64,000 nucleotides of DNA from Luffa acutangula (GCA_036850905.1 CM072094.1:44272482-44336481), one strand, 5' to 3'. Shown: positions 1-12,631, numbered from the stretch's first letter. Made by a program: numbers and translations. Notes: generated from the letters alone by a model not told the origin.

Positions 1-425
1 GCAACACTAAACATAATAAGTCCCATAAATTTTTGTTTGCGTTCAAATTTCCATCAGTAGATACTAACAACACACATACTTTGAAGTGCATTTGTAGAAT
101 GAAATCACAGTAAACAGCATAATTTTAATAGAGTTTCATATAACAATGAGGTTATCGCATTTAACTAAAATGATTTGCACTAAACCACCTCCCAAGCCAC
201 TTTTCATAGACCCAACTTCTTAACTAGAAAGTAGAAGCCTTCTTTATTTTTCAATTTTGCGGCCTGATGGTGGCCATTCAGCTAGTAGAACACCATAGTT
301 GAGCCCCAGTATAAGCTCGTTTGCTTAACCAACAGAAAGAAAATGGCAGCTTCAGAGTTCTCACGATTTCAATAAACTAAGAAGATAATCGATACAAACG
401 ACGAAGAGAGAAAAAAGAGAAAGAC

Positions 426-525
426 CCGGATGGAAATCCCTGGTGGTAAAAAGGCTCCTGCCCTTCTCCGGCAAAATAGTAACTGTTAACCCACGGTCGT
501 TTAGAGCACTCTGCAAATCCTCCAT
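426..525 (-). CDS. ASHR1: Probable first coding exon of an ASHR1-like SET/MYND histone methyltransferase (gene continues left of the window)
   Basis: Read on the minus strand, an ATG at 525 opens 33 codons beginning MEDLQSALNDRG and ending in a KGRSLFTTRDF segment. It then meets a GT donor at 425-424 after the first base of a glycine codon. Plant ASHR1-type (SMYD-like) proteins start with a similar 'xDLQ...LPxKGRSLFTARDFxPG' segment just before the MYND zinc finger and SET domain, so this is the N-terminal edge of the split SET domain. The family methylates protein lysines, usually histones. No further exon was seen in 1-420, so intron 1 must be at least about 420 bp, or the copy is truncated. 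The match rests on about 30 residues from memory of the family; the frame after the donor is not a protein. Confidence 0.5.
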
Positions 526-1076
526 GAATGCTCCGAGCACAGAGCAGCAACAGTACCGAGTGAGCTCCGGTATAAAGGTGCCTTCTTTTTCCCACTGGCG
601 GCAGAGTGGATTTCCCCCCACCTGAAAACCAAACAGTAAAATGATAAACTGACCATCAAGTAAAGCCAAGACAATAACCCTAATGAAGATGAGTTAAAAG
701 GTCAAAGCTGAAACCTGAAGCTGATAAAAAAGGTCAATGCTTTGATGGGGACGTGAAGAATCTGACTGAATGATAGGATTACAACACCAAATCGAGTATG
801 AATTGATTTTCAGAAGCTCGGTGGCACGTGAAAGGAAGCAGAGAGTGGCAGCAAGTCACTTCTCGAGTTGTCGTCACTTAGCAACCTACAGGGTGAAGAT
901 TTGTCCCTGCATTAGGCGCATGGTCTCGACTCTGCCACTTGAAAGTGAATCATCTCATAATATATAGTTCTGTGGGAGTGTGGGCGTGTCTTCCAACATA
1001 AACATCAATACCTTTGACCGTATCAATTAGCACTTGCATTTGGCAATGCGTGTATTGCAATGGTGTTCAAAGATTC
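526..1076. other. 5' flank of the ASHR1-like exon; no other gene seen
   Basis: About 550 bp between the minus-strand exon and the MITE at 1080. It should hold the leader and promoter of the minus-strand gene. A CACGTG G-box occurs near 824-829. The short open frames here (for example 770-967, plus) have no recognisable domain and are treated as chance. Confidence 0.35.
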
Positions 1077-1079
1077 TAA

Positions 1080-2231
1080 GGGCGTGTTTGGGGCAAGGGT
1101 TTGGGTTTTGGAAGTGGGGGTTTAGGAAATAGGGTGGTTTTGGAAATCTGTGGGTTTTGGAAGTCTGTGTTTGGGGTGCTGATTTCAGAAGTCTGAGTTG
1201 GGAAGTCTGTGTTTGGGGTGCTGGTTTCTGAAGTATGAGTTTGGGAAGTCTGTGTTTGGGGTGTTGATTTCAGAAGTCTGAGTTTAGGAAGTCTGTGTTT
1301 GGGGTGCTGATTTCTGAAGTTTGAGTTTTTGTTTTTTTGTTTTTTTTTTTTGTTTTTTCATTTTTTGAACAAGAATAATTTTTTTATTGTTTCTTATTCT
1401 TGTTTAATATTAAACAATTGTTCTAAAATCAACAATTTAGAATGTTTTTTCCATTAATTGTGAATATGGGAATTTAATACACAATCCTGATCAAACATTT
1501 AAAATTGGGAAAAAAAATATCATTTATCAAATTTCTTTGCACACATGTTGCATTTCCTACATTTCTTCTGAACTTAGTTTCAAACTCCGTTTTTATGATT
1601 TTGATTGGTTTTTTCTTCTTCTTTTTTTCTTTTTTCTGTTTGTACTTTTCAATGCTACACAATTGTTCTAAGATTGGGTAATGAACATGACCATTCTATG
1701 ACTTTAATCATTTGAAATTAACTAGGATGGTTGGAAAAAAATTTTAAACAACAAAACTTTATTATTCAACTAAGGAAGTAATAACAAAGAAAGCAAGCAA
1801 ATATTAAATCATGGAAATAATATCATATTAAAGAATAGTCAGTGTGCCAAATGTGAGAAGAATGGTGTTGACGTGGCGGTTAAAAATAATAAAATAATAT
1901 TTTTAAATTAAAATAATAATAAACTTAATAATTAAATAAAATAATAAAAATAATAAGGGTTAGTGGGGGTTTGGGAAATAGGGTTTTTCAAAAAAAAAAA
2001 AAGAAAAGAAAAGAAAAAAGAAAAAAGAAAAAAGAAAAAAGGAGTGATTTTGGAAAATGGAGAGAGAAATGGAGAGTGATCTTGGAAAATGGGGAGAAAA
2101 AAGTGGAGTGATTTGTGAAGTGGGGGTTTGGGAAATAGGGGTTTTGGAAAATGGGAGCCCAAACACCAACTTGGAAAAATGGGGTGTTTTCCAAAACCCC
2201 CACTTCCAAAATTGGCACCCCAAACACCCCC
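1080..2231. mobile_element. PIF/Harbinger-like (Tourist-type) MITE, about 1.15 kb
   Basis: The element begins GGGCGTGTTTGGGG and ends with CCCCAAACACCCCC, an imperfect terminal inverted repeat. It is bounded by TAA at 1077-1079 and TAA at 2232-2234, the 3-bp TWA duplication expected for PIF/Harbinger elements. Subterminal parts on both sides are rich in 'ttttggaagtggggg' type words, in opposite orientation. No transposase frame is visible, so it is non-autonomous. Open frames such as 1960-2367 (minus) are low-complexity shadows of its purine-rich right side. Confidence 0.75.
1159..1330. repeat. Four tandem units of about 43 bp inside the MITE
   Basis: The word GGAAGTCTGTGTTTGGGG recurs at 1159, 1201, 1244 and 1287 (steps of 42, 43 and 43 bases). 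Each copy is followed by a gctgatttc(a/t)gaagt segment. Subterminal tandem repeats are a common feature of DNA-transposon ends. Confidence 0.85.
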
Positions 2232-2234
2232 TAA

Positions 2235-3842
2235 GAGTTGTGAGCAAAGTAATAGCTTTAGTATCGTATAAAAATCCTGCGAGTTGTGGAGAATGCGTGT
2301 ACTGACCTAAAGAGAATGTAAATGTGTATATATATATTTGATAGTATGTGAAGGTTGGAGAATTCAAATTTTTTACATTTTAGTTGACGGTGCATGTTTT
2401 ATGTTTGCAATTGAATGTCTTGGTTTGTTGAGGTTTTCATTAAAATATCTAAATCAATTATGTGGGGTTCGTAAATAATTTTATAGGGATGTCTTGATTT
2501 AAAAAAAAAAACGAATAATCACGCAAAGTTATTGATGATAATATCTATTAAAAAATACTAAGATAGTATTATGTTTTGGAGGATTTAAGGCACCTAATAG
2601 GATAAATTTATAATTTCACATTCAAATTTCTAAAGTTTGGCAAAATTTTTGACTTTTATTTTTTAAAGTGGCCTAGTTCACATGCTCGCTAAAATGGTTG
2701 TCTTTTTTATCTAGTTCATGGTTCATTGAGTTTTACAAGTTGTTGAGGATCTCACATCGGAAAGATTGGTGGAGACCTCACAATATATAAGCTTCAAGGG
2801 TCACTTCTCTCATTGCCAATTGGTTTTGAGATGGAAACACATATAATATAATATAAGTGATTTGTGTTGTCGGTCTCTCGATTTTACACAAATGTCAATT
2901 GTTCTCTACTCGATGACATGGATGTTAAGCTTCTTTCCTTTTCTATCTTAATGTGTTAACCTTCGTCTTTTTTCACTTATCATTCTGCCAAATTGTTGTT
3001 CTAATTATATGCTAGAAGTTTTTGGTTGAGATATAGTTATGTTAGACACCGTTCATGAACTTTTTGTGAAAAAAAAAAAAAAAAATCTTCAACATTATTG
3101 TGGATTCATTGACAAACACTTGGTCTTCGATTATATGATAGATTTGATTTTTTAAAATTGTTCTTCATTGGTGTAAAATGTAAACACCATTTTATAAATT
3201 ATAGTATTTCCTTTTGAATTGAAGATCAACGGGTGGTGGGAGTTTATTAAGTCCCTTTACAACTTCATTAATCAATGAAATTATGTTTCTCTTTTCAATA
3301 AATGTTCCTCCTTACTGTATAAGTTTGTCGTAAGTCAATTTTAACATACACCAACAAGATGGAGTATAATAGAAAATTTTCAATACATACGAAATCAATA
3401 GCACAATATATATAGGCAAATTTACAAACCAAACTATCTAAACATCGCTTGGAGTTTAATGACTTATTACACATAAATTTAAATTTATAAACTGATCTCG
3501 TAACTTAACTTATTATTTGTCGGAGTGAACATAACTCATCCATAAATTATATGTATCATCGATAAAAAAGAAAAACTTATTATTTAACACATGTGTCAAG
3601 TCAAGAGATTGGTGCAACAAAAAATGTATAATAATATTTCATAGAAGTCAACACGAACATAGGTGAACTAGCATAAATTTTGTATTTTCTACCAAATGAG
3701 AAGATGTTTGATCCCCCACCTCCACTTATTGTAAAATAACAATAAAAATGTAATGTTTTTTGTTTTTGGATTTCAACCACGAGTCTTTTTGTCATCAATA
3801 CAAACTTTATATTAGTTGAGAAATGTTATGTTAACAATAAAA
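2235..3842. other. AT-rich intergenic stretch without a recognisable gene
   Basis: Apart from the possible TRIM LTR at 2741-2888, only AT-rich sequence and short homopolymer runs (for example A-run at 3069-3084) are visible. The minus-strand open frame 3601-3798 has no domain and biased composition, and is not considered a gene. Confidence 0.4.
2741..2888 (+). mobile_element. Possible solo LTR of a TRIM-type retroelement
   Basis: The segment starts TGTTGAGGATCTCACATCGG and ends TTTTACA. It contains 'ccaattggttttgagatgg', a layout (short LTR with a CACATCGG box near its start) familiar from plant TRIM LTRs. Flanks are caagt (2736-2740) and caaat (2889-2893), a 4 of 5 match as target duplication. 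There is no internal region or second LTR nearby. The family assignment is from memory and tentative. Confidence 0.45.
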
Positions 3843-3851
3843 ATAAAATAT

Positions 3852-3968
3852 GCTAAAGCGAGCATAACTCAACGGTAATTGACATGTACTCTCGACCAAT
3901 AGGTCGGAGGTTCGAATCCTCCCACCCCACATATGTTGTTGATCTCAAAAAAAAAAAAAAAAACAATA
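3852..3968 (+). mobile_element. tRNA-derived SINE with 9-bp target-site duplication
   Basis: A tRNA-like head (gcataactcaacggt as degenerate A box; ggaggttcgaatcctcc as a perfect T-stem and B box) is followed by a short body and an A-run tail. The exact duplication ATAAAATAT lies at 3843-3851 and 3969-3977. The missing acceptor stem and the poly-A tail argue against a functional tRNA gene. The complete 9-bp duplication suggests a fairly recent insertion. Confidence 0.8.
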
Positions 3969-3977
3969 ATAAAATAT

Positions 3978-4560
3978 TGATTTAAAATCACTTTTAGTCC
4001 CTGAAACTTTAGTGAAAGTAACAATTTAGTCTCTGAATTTTTACGAGTAACAATTTAGTCTATGTACTCTCAAATTTGCAACGATTTTGTTCCTTAGTGA
4101 AAATTAGTGTAAAGATTTCATGAAATTTCTTACATATACAGATTAATAAACTAATTTGGGATCCAATATGTTTATAAGCTACCAAGTTTAATCATTAAAT
4201 AATAAATCGACAATTAATTTTAAAGATTTTTTTTTGTAACAAAGATTAAATTATTAAAATTTGAAAGTAAATAAAGTAAATGGTCGTGAATTTGAGAGTA
4301 CACTACTAAATAGTTTCAAATCAAAATATAGAGAGCTTTGGTGGGAATTCATGGACAAAATCAATTTTAATCTAAAATATTTGGTGATATTAGGTATACT
4401 GATTCACGTAGTTGTCCAATTTTATAAGAGAAATACCAACCTGCCTCATTTGGCAAATCCAAAAGAATTTTAGAACTCTCAGCCGGCTCAGAAGTCTCGG
4501 CGGTCTCAGCCAAGTTCATGATTCAAAATCACACTAGAATCAAGATCAAAGAACGGTCAT
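3978..4560. other. Intergenic, upstream of the biotin ligase gene
   Basis: It contains 'aatttagtc(c/t)ctgaa' type words repeated near 3996-4060, typical of degenerate plant repeat termini. No gene is seen. The last part probably includes the HCS1 promoter; no clear TATA box could be assigned. Confidence 0.35.
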
Positions 4561-4587
4561 CCCACCAGCCATCTTATTCTTCATCAT

Positions 4588-4731
4588 CTATGGCCTCCAA
4601 TGCATCTGTGATGCCAATTTATCAACGCGTTTCGTGACGACAAAGCCCATGTATTGTTTTTTCCGCACCAGCTCGCAGAATCTTGCAGCAAGGAGGCTCT
4701 TCGTAAGAGAAACAAGATGCTCATGACATGA
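4588..4731 (+). promoter_or_regulatory. HCS1 leader with three upstream ORFs, the last overlapping the main start
   Basis: Three short ATG frames precede the main ATG at 4728. The first starts near 4589 (MASNASVMPIYQRVS then stop). The second starts near 4650 and stops with TGA at 4724-4726. The third is ATG at 4717, a four-codon frame (M-L-M-T) whose TGA at 4729-4731 overlaps the main ATG as ATGA. In Arabidopsis HCS1 a small upstream ORF is known to steer initiation between two in-frame starts and so between organellar and cytosolic enzyme. The arrangement here would allow the same control: main ATG at 4728 and a second in-frame ATG at 5093. That it works so here is inference. Confidence 0.65.
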
Positions 4732-7700
4732 TTTTAACTAACCCACTTCGCTATTTCAGCAGGCGAGACTCGCGCTACATTTTTTCCATCATAAATTCTC
4801 CCTCTCTGAGGTCTCTCAGCAAAACAACTGCTTCAGCTCCCACCCCAGGTTTGTTTATTGCTTGTTTCAATAAATGCTGGAGTGATTTTCCTGAAAATCT
4901 GGGTTCATTACGTTGATTTGGGACGAATTTTAATTTGCGGAAGTTGGGTCGAACTGTTTCATAAAGATTTATGCGTTTTTCTGAAAAGAAGCTGAATAAC
5001 CATATGGGGTATTGGTATTCTTCTGGAAAACAGAAACTTCCATTAATGTGAGGGAAAAAAGGAGATTGCTCTCTATATTATCTGGTTCAGCAATGGAGAC
5101 TAGTTCAACATGTGCGTTGGTTTTGAGTGGAAAAACAGCGGCTGAGAATGAAACTGCCAAGTTGCTGAAGAGAAATGACACTTTGAAGCTCCATGACGGT
5201 ACTGGAATTTCGGTTTCTTTGCACTCAGAAAGGGATAAATCTATGGAGGAAAGTGGTTTTCAGATTGATTTCTATATGGATGCTCTTTCTACTAATACTT
5301 ATGGTAGATTCCTCATTTGGTGTCCACGGATTCCTTCAACTCATGATGTCATTTCTCAGTAAGTGTATCAAAGCATTTTTTTTCCTCACCATTTTTTCAT
5401 TCTTTGACGAGCTAGCTAACTATTAGTTTGCAACAGCAACTTTAGCGACCTTCCATTGGGTGCTGTCTGTGTGGCTGATGTACAGTTTAAGGGAAGAGGT
5501 GTGTAATACTAATAAGTAAAGACAAACTGGTAACATTGTTTGTTAGTTCTGGAATTCCTCTTTCTATTTAAAGTCACTTTGTGGATTTAAGTGAAGGTCG
5601 ATCAAAGAATTTGTGGGAATCACCCCCTGGTTGCCTCATGTTTTCCTTTACCATTCAAATGGAAGATGGGCGTATTGTTCCTCTGCTGCAGTATGTAATA
5701 TCTCTCGCTATTACCGAGGCCATAAAAGATATTTGCGACAAAAAGGTAACTTTTGTCATGTTTTGGCCCATATTAGCAACCCTTATGGAATCTTTGTTGG
5801 AATTTGGTAACTTGATTCTGGATCCCGTGATATGCTAAATAACCAAAACTTTACGGGTAGGGGATTAAATGAAATTGCAAGAGAAAAACTTATGGTCATG
5901 GAAGGAGGAAACAGTCAGAAAGAATCGGGGGGCTTGAGGAGTATATAGGATTTCAAGTAATGGTAGACTGGCTTCCTATATCCAGAACTGTAAACGTGCA
6001 CTATGGAGATGTTTATACTCCCTTACATATTTCGTTATTTCTACCGTGCCAATGACACATAGCTATCACACTCATGTTGTGACTATTATTTGTAAGCTTT
6101 TGAGGTTAATACCGCTCATTCTCTTTGTGTTTCTATTTCAGGGTTTACCTTATATTGATTTGAAGATAAAGTGGCCAAACGATCTTTATGTGAATGGCCT
6201 GAAAGTTGGAGGCATTCTATGCACTTCAACATATAGATCAAAGAAGTTCAACGTTAGTGCTGGTAATTGTGTTTGTTTCCTTTTCCATCTATTTTTCTTC
6301 TACAGTCCTTTTTCCCCTTCCAAATTTAAACTTATAGTCTTATTGCACCAATTTGAAAAGCCTAGAGTCACTGTGATATATTTTAACTGCTGTGTTCTTC
6401 CAGGTATAGGTTTGAATGTAGACAACGACAAACCAACAACATGCTTGAACGAAGCTCTTACAAATTTATCAAGTACACCTTACAAGCTCAGAAGAGAGGA
6501 TATCTTAGCATTCTTCTTTAACAAATTTGAAAGACTGTACGATATTTTTATAAATCAAGGTATTTATATGTCAATCTAACGTCTTCCTCATGATAAGACA
6601 TTGTCACATTCATGCATGGATTTAGAGCTTCTCCTTCAATCCAACCTTAACAATGCTCTGGAGAAGCTTGTGAGTTATGAAATTTCTAAGCAGCTATCAT
6701 CATTTGCGAAAAGAATTTGAAATTGTCCATCTCTCTTCTTTTTCCTCATCACTGAGCATGTTAGTGTGAACATCATTCTATCAATTCATGCTCTTCGTTG
6801 CCTTAAGGTTTTGTGCATGCTAAGCATTTGGCTTCTACCCGGATAGGACTTCAGATGAATAATTATACGTAAAGGAAATCTTCCTAGGTTTTCTAGTTAC
6901 ACATCCATCAAGTCTGTAAAGATGATAATTGATAGCTATATGTAATACTTCCTCTGAAGGGGGTGAGAGAGAGAGCTAAGATATTATTCGTTTAGGATGT
7001 AGATTTTTAATCTTGTTCTCTTGTGAAAAAGCTAGAATTTTTGTATCACACGTATTTCATTTATTGTTACCTTCCTAACATGCTGTCATACCTTCAAATA
7101 TAGTCCACATCATGTTTATCTCAAGTTTGTTATGCTTCAATTTCGGAATTTCCCAGGTGACCTCATTCTGACTAAATCCGTGAATAATGGCATTTTGTTT
7201 TCATCATTTCTGAATAATTAGGGTTTCAGGCTCTTCAGGAACTCTACTGTCGGACATGGTTGCACAGGTAACTAATGATGTGGATTAATTTATCTTCTTT
7301 ATATATATATATATATTCAACACATATTGTGTTCCAAGATTCTCACGATTATACTTGGTTTGCATTGTCTATACATTTGTTGTCATGGAAACCAAAAACA
7401 TCGTGGAAATGGAAAATGTTGTTTGATTCTTTAAGTGCTTAATGTCTATGGAGCTAGTAATACTTTGCTTATGTTGCCGTGGGACTCTGTCTTTGCACAA
7501 GTCAAACGTCACTTGTTTCAATTGTTTTGTTGACAATTTATGACATATAATATTGTGCAAGTTATGCTAAATAGGTCTTACACTTTCTTCCCTATAGATA
7601 TGACTTTGTTTGGATCTGTCTTGTAGTGGGCAAAGAGTTATTGTACAAGAAAAGAAAGGAGACCAAGTAGTGGAAAATGTAGTCACTATTCAGGTACGTG

Positions 7701-8957
7701 ATATCTGAATGATAGCTGATCCTGTGGCAGCTCTAGTATTTACACGAATGCTGCAAAGTGCAAACTTAATCCCACTACTCTTTTTGGTTCTTCACTGTGG
7801 TTATTTATATATTTTTGGCTCAGAAGAAAAGACCTTGTCTCCTGCAGTTGAATTTGTTTTTATCTTGTAGTTGTTAGATAATCCTATTCCTGAAGGATGT
7901 TAAATATTTGGCATCAATTTTTTGTTCAACTTAGTACTGGAAAATGCTGAATGCACTACATTCTATGATTTTCATGGTTTTAAACACTAAATTCGTTGCT
8001 TATTGGTCAGAAATTCTTGTTTTCTTATATAGGGGTTGACATCTTCAGGATATTTGCTAGCTATTGGAGATGACCACCAAATGTGCGAGCTTCATCCCGA
8101 TGGAAATAGGTCAAGTATTTGAATGGATTCCTATTCTTGATTTAGTGAATTAACTATGCTGTGCTGATTTTTTTGCAAAGTTTGACACATACAATTTGAT
8201 ACATCGACAGCGAGTGTACGACATCTGTGTCTATAGCATATCAATTGCATTTTGAAACTCATGCTGAAAGATTGAGAGAGTTCATTGTACATAAAGAAAA
8301 GTGACTGTGATATATGTATACCATTTGCCCCAACCTGAACGTTCAAACAACAAATAGGATAACTTGATAAGTCATCTGCTTCAGGCTTTCACCGAAAATC
8401 TGGTCACAACATTCTAAAATTTTTTATTTCCTGTTTATACTGTAGATAGATGCTTACGAAAAGGAAAAGGTCTATCATAACTAAACTAAATCATTATTAT
8501 TTACAAAATTGACTGAAATTGATTCCAAATTCATGCATGACTAAGAAACAGTGGTCAATAAAGTTAACGTCTTCAAAGTGCTTTAGAATCAATCATAATG
8601 ATTATAAAGGAAGTGACTGCCCTGTTGGCCAGTCAACCAATATTGTAGTTTCTGCTGTACTCAGTTGGATGAATTTTTAATTCTGATTTATTTATTGCTC
8701 AAAAGTCCTTTAGAACTAAGCTGGCAGAAATGTCTACATGCCCTGTTCTGCATTGCATGCATCAGCTCACAACCCCAAGCATTTGAAAAATTTAACCATC
8801 TGAATTCTTCTCCAAATGCAATTGACTGTAGAGATCTGATTTTAGAAGGCTAATAATATGTAATAGATCTGATCTTAAATCTGATGATCATGTCATCTTC
8901 CTATTGTTCTACAGTTTGGACTTTTTCAAAGGACTGATCAAGAGAAAACTGGAGTGA
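4728..8957 (+). CDS. HCS1: Biotin-protein ligase (holocarboxylase synthetase), dual-targeted type, 10 exons
   Basis: It joins biotin, through biotinyl-AMP, to the lysine of acetyl-CoA carboxylase and methylcrotonyl-CoA carboxylase subunits. Exons: 4728-4848, 5091-5358, 5437-5498, 5597-5745, 6142-6262, 6404-6559, 7222-7267, 7627-7693, 8033-8109, 8915-8957. All introns are GT-AG, all phases agree, and the total is 369 aa, close to the roughly 367 aa of Arabidopsis HCS1. Residues 1-40 are Arg/Ser-rich and acid-poor, a transit-peptide composition. Met42, just after the first splice junction, is the likely cytosolic start. The biotinyl-AMP loop GRGRSKN is at 149-155, KWPNDL at 210-215 and the lysine of LKVGGIL at 221. 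The C-terminal domain (GLTSSGYLLAIGDD to FDFFKGLIKRK) ends at TGA. No frame break or missing key residue was seen. Upstream ORFs suggest translational control. Confidence 0.95.
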
Positions 8958-10860
8958 GAAGGCTGCTTTTTCACTTTCCAACAGGTGGCTGACTATGAGC
9001 TGTATGGAATGGAATCATGTGCAATAAGAAGGAGACATTTGCTCTCGTTTATTTTTGGCTAACAATTCTCTGTTTCTAAACTGGAGGAAAGAAAGAGAAA
9101 GATATCTTACTTTTTATGATTAAACAATGAGATCTCTACTGAAGTTGTAAATATTATTTATCTTTAAACTTACTAAGCAGGGTCCATGGCCCAGAACGTG
9201 CTATATTTTTGTATCATCCTATTGAACGTGAAGGAATTCCGAGTGGGACAATTTCCAATTGATTAAAACTGTCCCCACAATTGGCATAATCAGTCAGTCA
9301 GCAGTTCTTTTTTGTTAGAAACTTAGGAAATTCTCTGCCACTTTATTGCCAGCTGTTGAGCTTGAAACTGAAACCCCGTTATGACAGAAGGTCTTGCGTT
9401 GTAATGGAGAACGGATGGAACTTATTTGAACTTTACAACTGTGAAATACGTGAAAAGAAACAGAAGGGCAAAAGATTCTTGTGGCGAGGCGCCATGTCAG
9501 ACCCAGAAACTGGTATGTCTTCTTCTATACATTTCCTTACGGTTGTTGGGGCCTTTTGTTTAGGGTTCACTATCAGAATAGAGAAAAGGGATTGGCTTGC
9601 CACATGCAGAACAGTGGATGGATTGAAAAACCAAAAAAGGGTTCTATCATCATAACATAAGTTTGTTCTCTGAACTTTCAATATCGTTTTTGTACCTAAT
9701 AGTTTTCGAGACATTACATGCTAACTATACTATTAAAGTTAGAGTTAGGTGGTGGGCTGATTTCAGGCTGGCTGAGGTGTTTGGTAGTGTAAGCATTGAA
9801 ATGACATAGTTAACGTCATGAACTTATTAGACACAGACTTGATGGAAACTCGTGAAACTTAGGGACAACCGTCCTAGTTCAAGTCAGCTTTGTATTGGTT
9901 TTGGAGGGGGTGGGGGTCATGCAAGGACAGAGTTGGGCGGTGGGAGTGTGGTGTTTGAGGTAAACAAAAGCTGCAAAAGTGAGAAGCCAGAAACTGTGAA
10001 ACTGGGTTTGTGTTCAGCTTATGTTACAATGTGCCCCTCAAGTAGAATTCCCAATTCTGAGTTGCCGCTGTTGCAGCCTTTTGTCTGTCTTCGGCTTTGT
10101 CTTATAATCAGCTCAACCTCAATGATGCGGTAGGTATATGGTATCCTTATAATTTATAATGTCGCCACCCTTACACTAAAATCCATTACACCTTATTGTG
10201 TTGTCCTTTTGGGCTGTCTCTCAGTATAATGTTCTATGAAATGTTGTAGTCAGAATCAGAGTAAGGTATTAATTTTATTATCATTTTCAACTCTATCCAA
10301 GTTGTTCAACTTTCGTATTCTTGATCCTTAAACTTTCATAAATGTTTGTTCCAATTCTCATCATTATACGTTTATACTTACATTGTATTTCACATGAATG
10401 GTATGTTAGTTCTTTTTTGGTTTAAACAATATTTTGGTCCCCTACTTTTAACTAATGTGGTAGGACTAGACGGTTATCTTGTGAGAATAGTTGAGATACG
10501 TGCAAGCTAATCCAACTTTCACGGATAATAATAATAAAGAAAATAACAATAATGAACTATAGTTTATATCCAAATCAAATCAACCGACTATTTATTCAAT
10601 TGATTAGCTTTCACTCTTTCCTTTTCGCTGTTCGGAGAGGATATTTTGGTCTAGGAGGTGGGGAAAAAGAGAAAAGAGAAAGTAGCTAGGAGGTCAAAAG
10701 CAATTGTTTACAATGAAAAAAATGGGTTAAAGAGAGGCGAATGAGAATGAGAATCTAAGTGAAAAAAGGCAAAAGGGAGTGGGGGAAGGAATAAATTGAG
10801 AGATGGTTAAAAAGAAAGGATCAGATGAAAGAAATTATTCACATTGCAAAATAATAATAA
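8958..10860. other. 3' flank of HCS1 and intergenic DNA; no gene assigned
   Basis: The HCS1 3' UTR probably runs some 200 bases past the stop. Two plus-strand open frames (9356-9655, 9852-10133) are less AT-rich than their surroundings but show no domain, no clear start context and no splice partner. They could be relics of captured coding sequence. The rest is AT-rich. Confidence 0.35.
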
Positions 10861-10869
10861 TAATAATAA

Positions 10870-11157
10870 GGCTAAATTATAAAAAATACCCCTCAACTAT
10901 GGGGTTTATTTCAAAAATGTCCTTGAACTTTGAAAAGTTTCAAAAATACTCCTGAACTTTGAAAAATGTTACCCTTATTGAAAAATGACTATTCTTTTTT
11001 TCTCCTCTCACCCGTAAATTCTAACGGTTTTCACCAAAAAATTAACGGCAATAGTATTTTTGAAACAATTTTCAAAGTTCAGGGATATTTTTGAAACTTT
11101 TCAAAGTTGGGACATTTTTGAAACAAACATCATAGTTGGTATTTTTTATAATTTAAC
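10870..11157. mobile_element. MITE with inverted-repeat ends (family B, copy 1)
   Basis: The left end GGCTAAATTATAAAAAATACC is mirrored by ggtattttttataattta at the right. The interior is a near-palindrome of 'ttgaactttgaaaagtttcaaaaat' type words. It sits in a (TAA)n tract, which hides the target duplication. A second copy is at 44639-45072. Superfamily not assigned. Confidence 0.7.
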
Positions 11158-12631
11158 TTAATAATAATAACAAACAATTTGAAGAAGAAAAATCAAAGAG
11201 AAAATTTGATTAGTCAAAGATATTGGGCATAATCGCGGTGGACCAAACAAGATTAGAGAGATAGATATCACTCACATTCCAATAAAGATAGCTACTGGAA
11301 AAAAAATATATAAAAATTAATTTCCAATCAACAACATAGATGCATGTCACGCGCCGAAAAGATAACTAATTTCAAAACACCTCGATAACATCAATTAACC
11401 ATTTTTTTTTTCTTTTTTAAAAAATCTTCTTTTCTAATTTTTTTACAAATTTCATTTTGGTGGGTTGACTTTCAAATTTATTATTATTATTTTTTTTCAT
11501 ATTTGTGAGTGTCCGAACTAACTTGTGTACACCTTAATTAATCTTAACTTCTTAAGAACTCTATTTCTTACTCTTAGGTCGATGTTATTAGAAATTTAAA
11601 GACATTTTGTGAACATTGATATTAAGAAGGAAAAAGAAAGTTTCTTTTTCATACCATTTAATCATAGAGTTGTTTGTTTAGTCATTATTAGATATCTCTT
11701 TGCTTTTATATATTTATAGTTGAATTGTAAAGATAAGATTGGAGAATTTCTTCTTTTTTTGGAATTTTGGAGGTGGAGTGATAATTAATTTAGGGCTTTT
11801 GTCTCTATCCTTTAATTCTTATCTTAATTTTCATTATTTACTTTTACCATGTTTATACTACTCTATAATAAAAAAAAAGGGGAAAAAAAAACCTTTACCG
11901 TGTATTCTATGAGATGCAAATTGGTAAAAAAAGGTGGGGTAAATTTGGGGAAAAAGAAGAGCGTGTGAGTGTGTAAAGAGTGAAAAAGTGAAAAAATGAA
12001 GTGAAATTTTGGGTAAAAGATTGGGATGGGTTATATCACTTTTTGTCATTTGAAAGAAGGTTTGTTAAAATGATTTTGTTTGATTTGAATTAGTTTGGAT
12101 TTTGATTTTGTAAAAAGGGTTTTGTTTTGGGAGTGAAAAAGAAAGAATGGATTGGATGTTCCTTCCTTCCCTCTAATCATTGGGATTGCAATTCCGTAAT
12201 CATTCCTCGTTGATATGAGACTTCCATCAACTCTCCTTTTAAACCCTACCCCTCTTTTTCTTCATTATTTTATTCATTTATATATAATATTATAGGCCCT
12301 TTTCTTTCTATTTCACATCTCAATCATCCATTACTACGAATTTTATAAAAAAAAAGCGAATAATTAAGAGGGATCAACTTTCTTTTTATTTAAGTTTATA
12401 GTTTGATTTGATGAAATGTAAACCTATTTGGTGTTAATTTTAACTTACTTCGCTAAAGTAGATTAAAAGATTAATATGTCCTTCTAATTTAAGAAATAAG
12501 CTATATCATCCAAATTGAAAAACTTTGGGTAGCTCAACGGTAATTTAACATGTACTCTCCACTAAAAGGATTGAGGTTCGAATCACTGACTCCAATCAAC
12601 CTTCCCTTCTTTTTAATCGCAACATTTTGAT
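11158..12631. other. AT-rich intergenic DNA with a SINE-like relic
   Basis: No gene is seen. A degenerate tRNA-like head (gtagctcaacggtaattt... ggttcgaatca) lies at about 12530-12600, probably an old SINE copy without a clear tail or duplication. The minus-strand frame 11858-12049 is low complexity. Confidence 0.4.

Noticed and set aside
3858..3935. Functional tRNA gene
   Set aside because: The T arm is good but the acceptor stem and D arm are not. A poly-A tail and 9-bp duplication show a SINE.
9356..10133. Open frames of 93-99 aa downstream of HCS1
   Set aside because: No domain recognised, no reliable start or splice structure. They may be relics but cannot be supported as genes.
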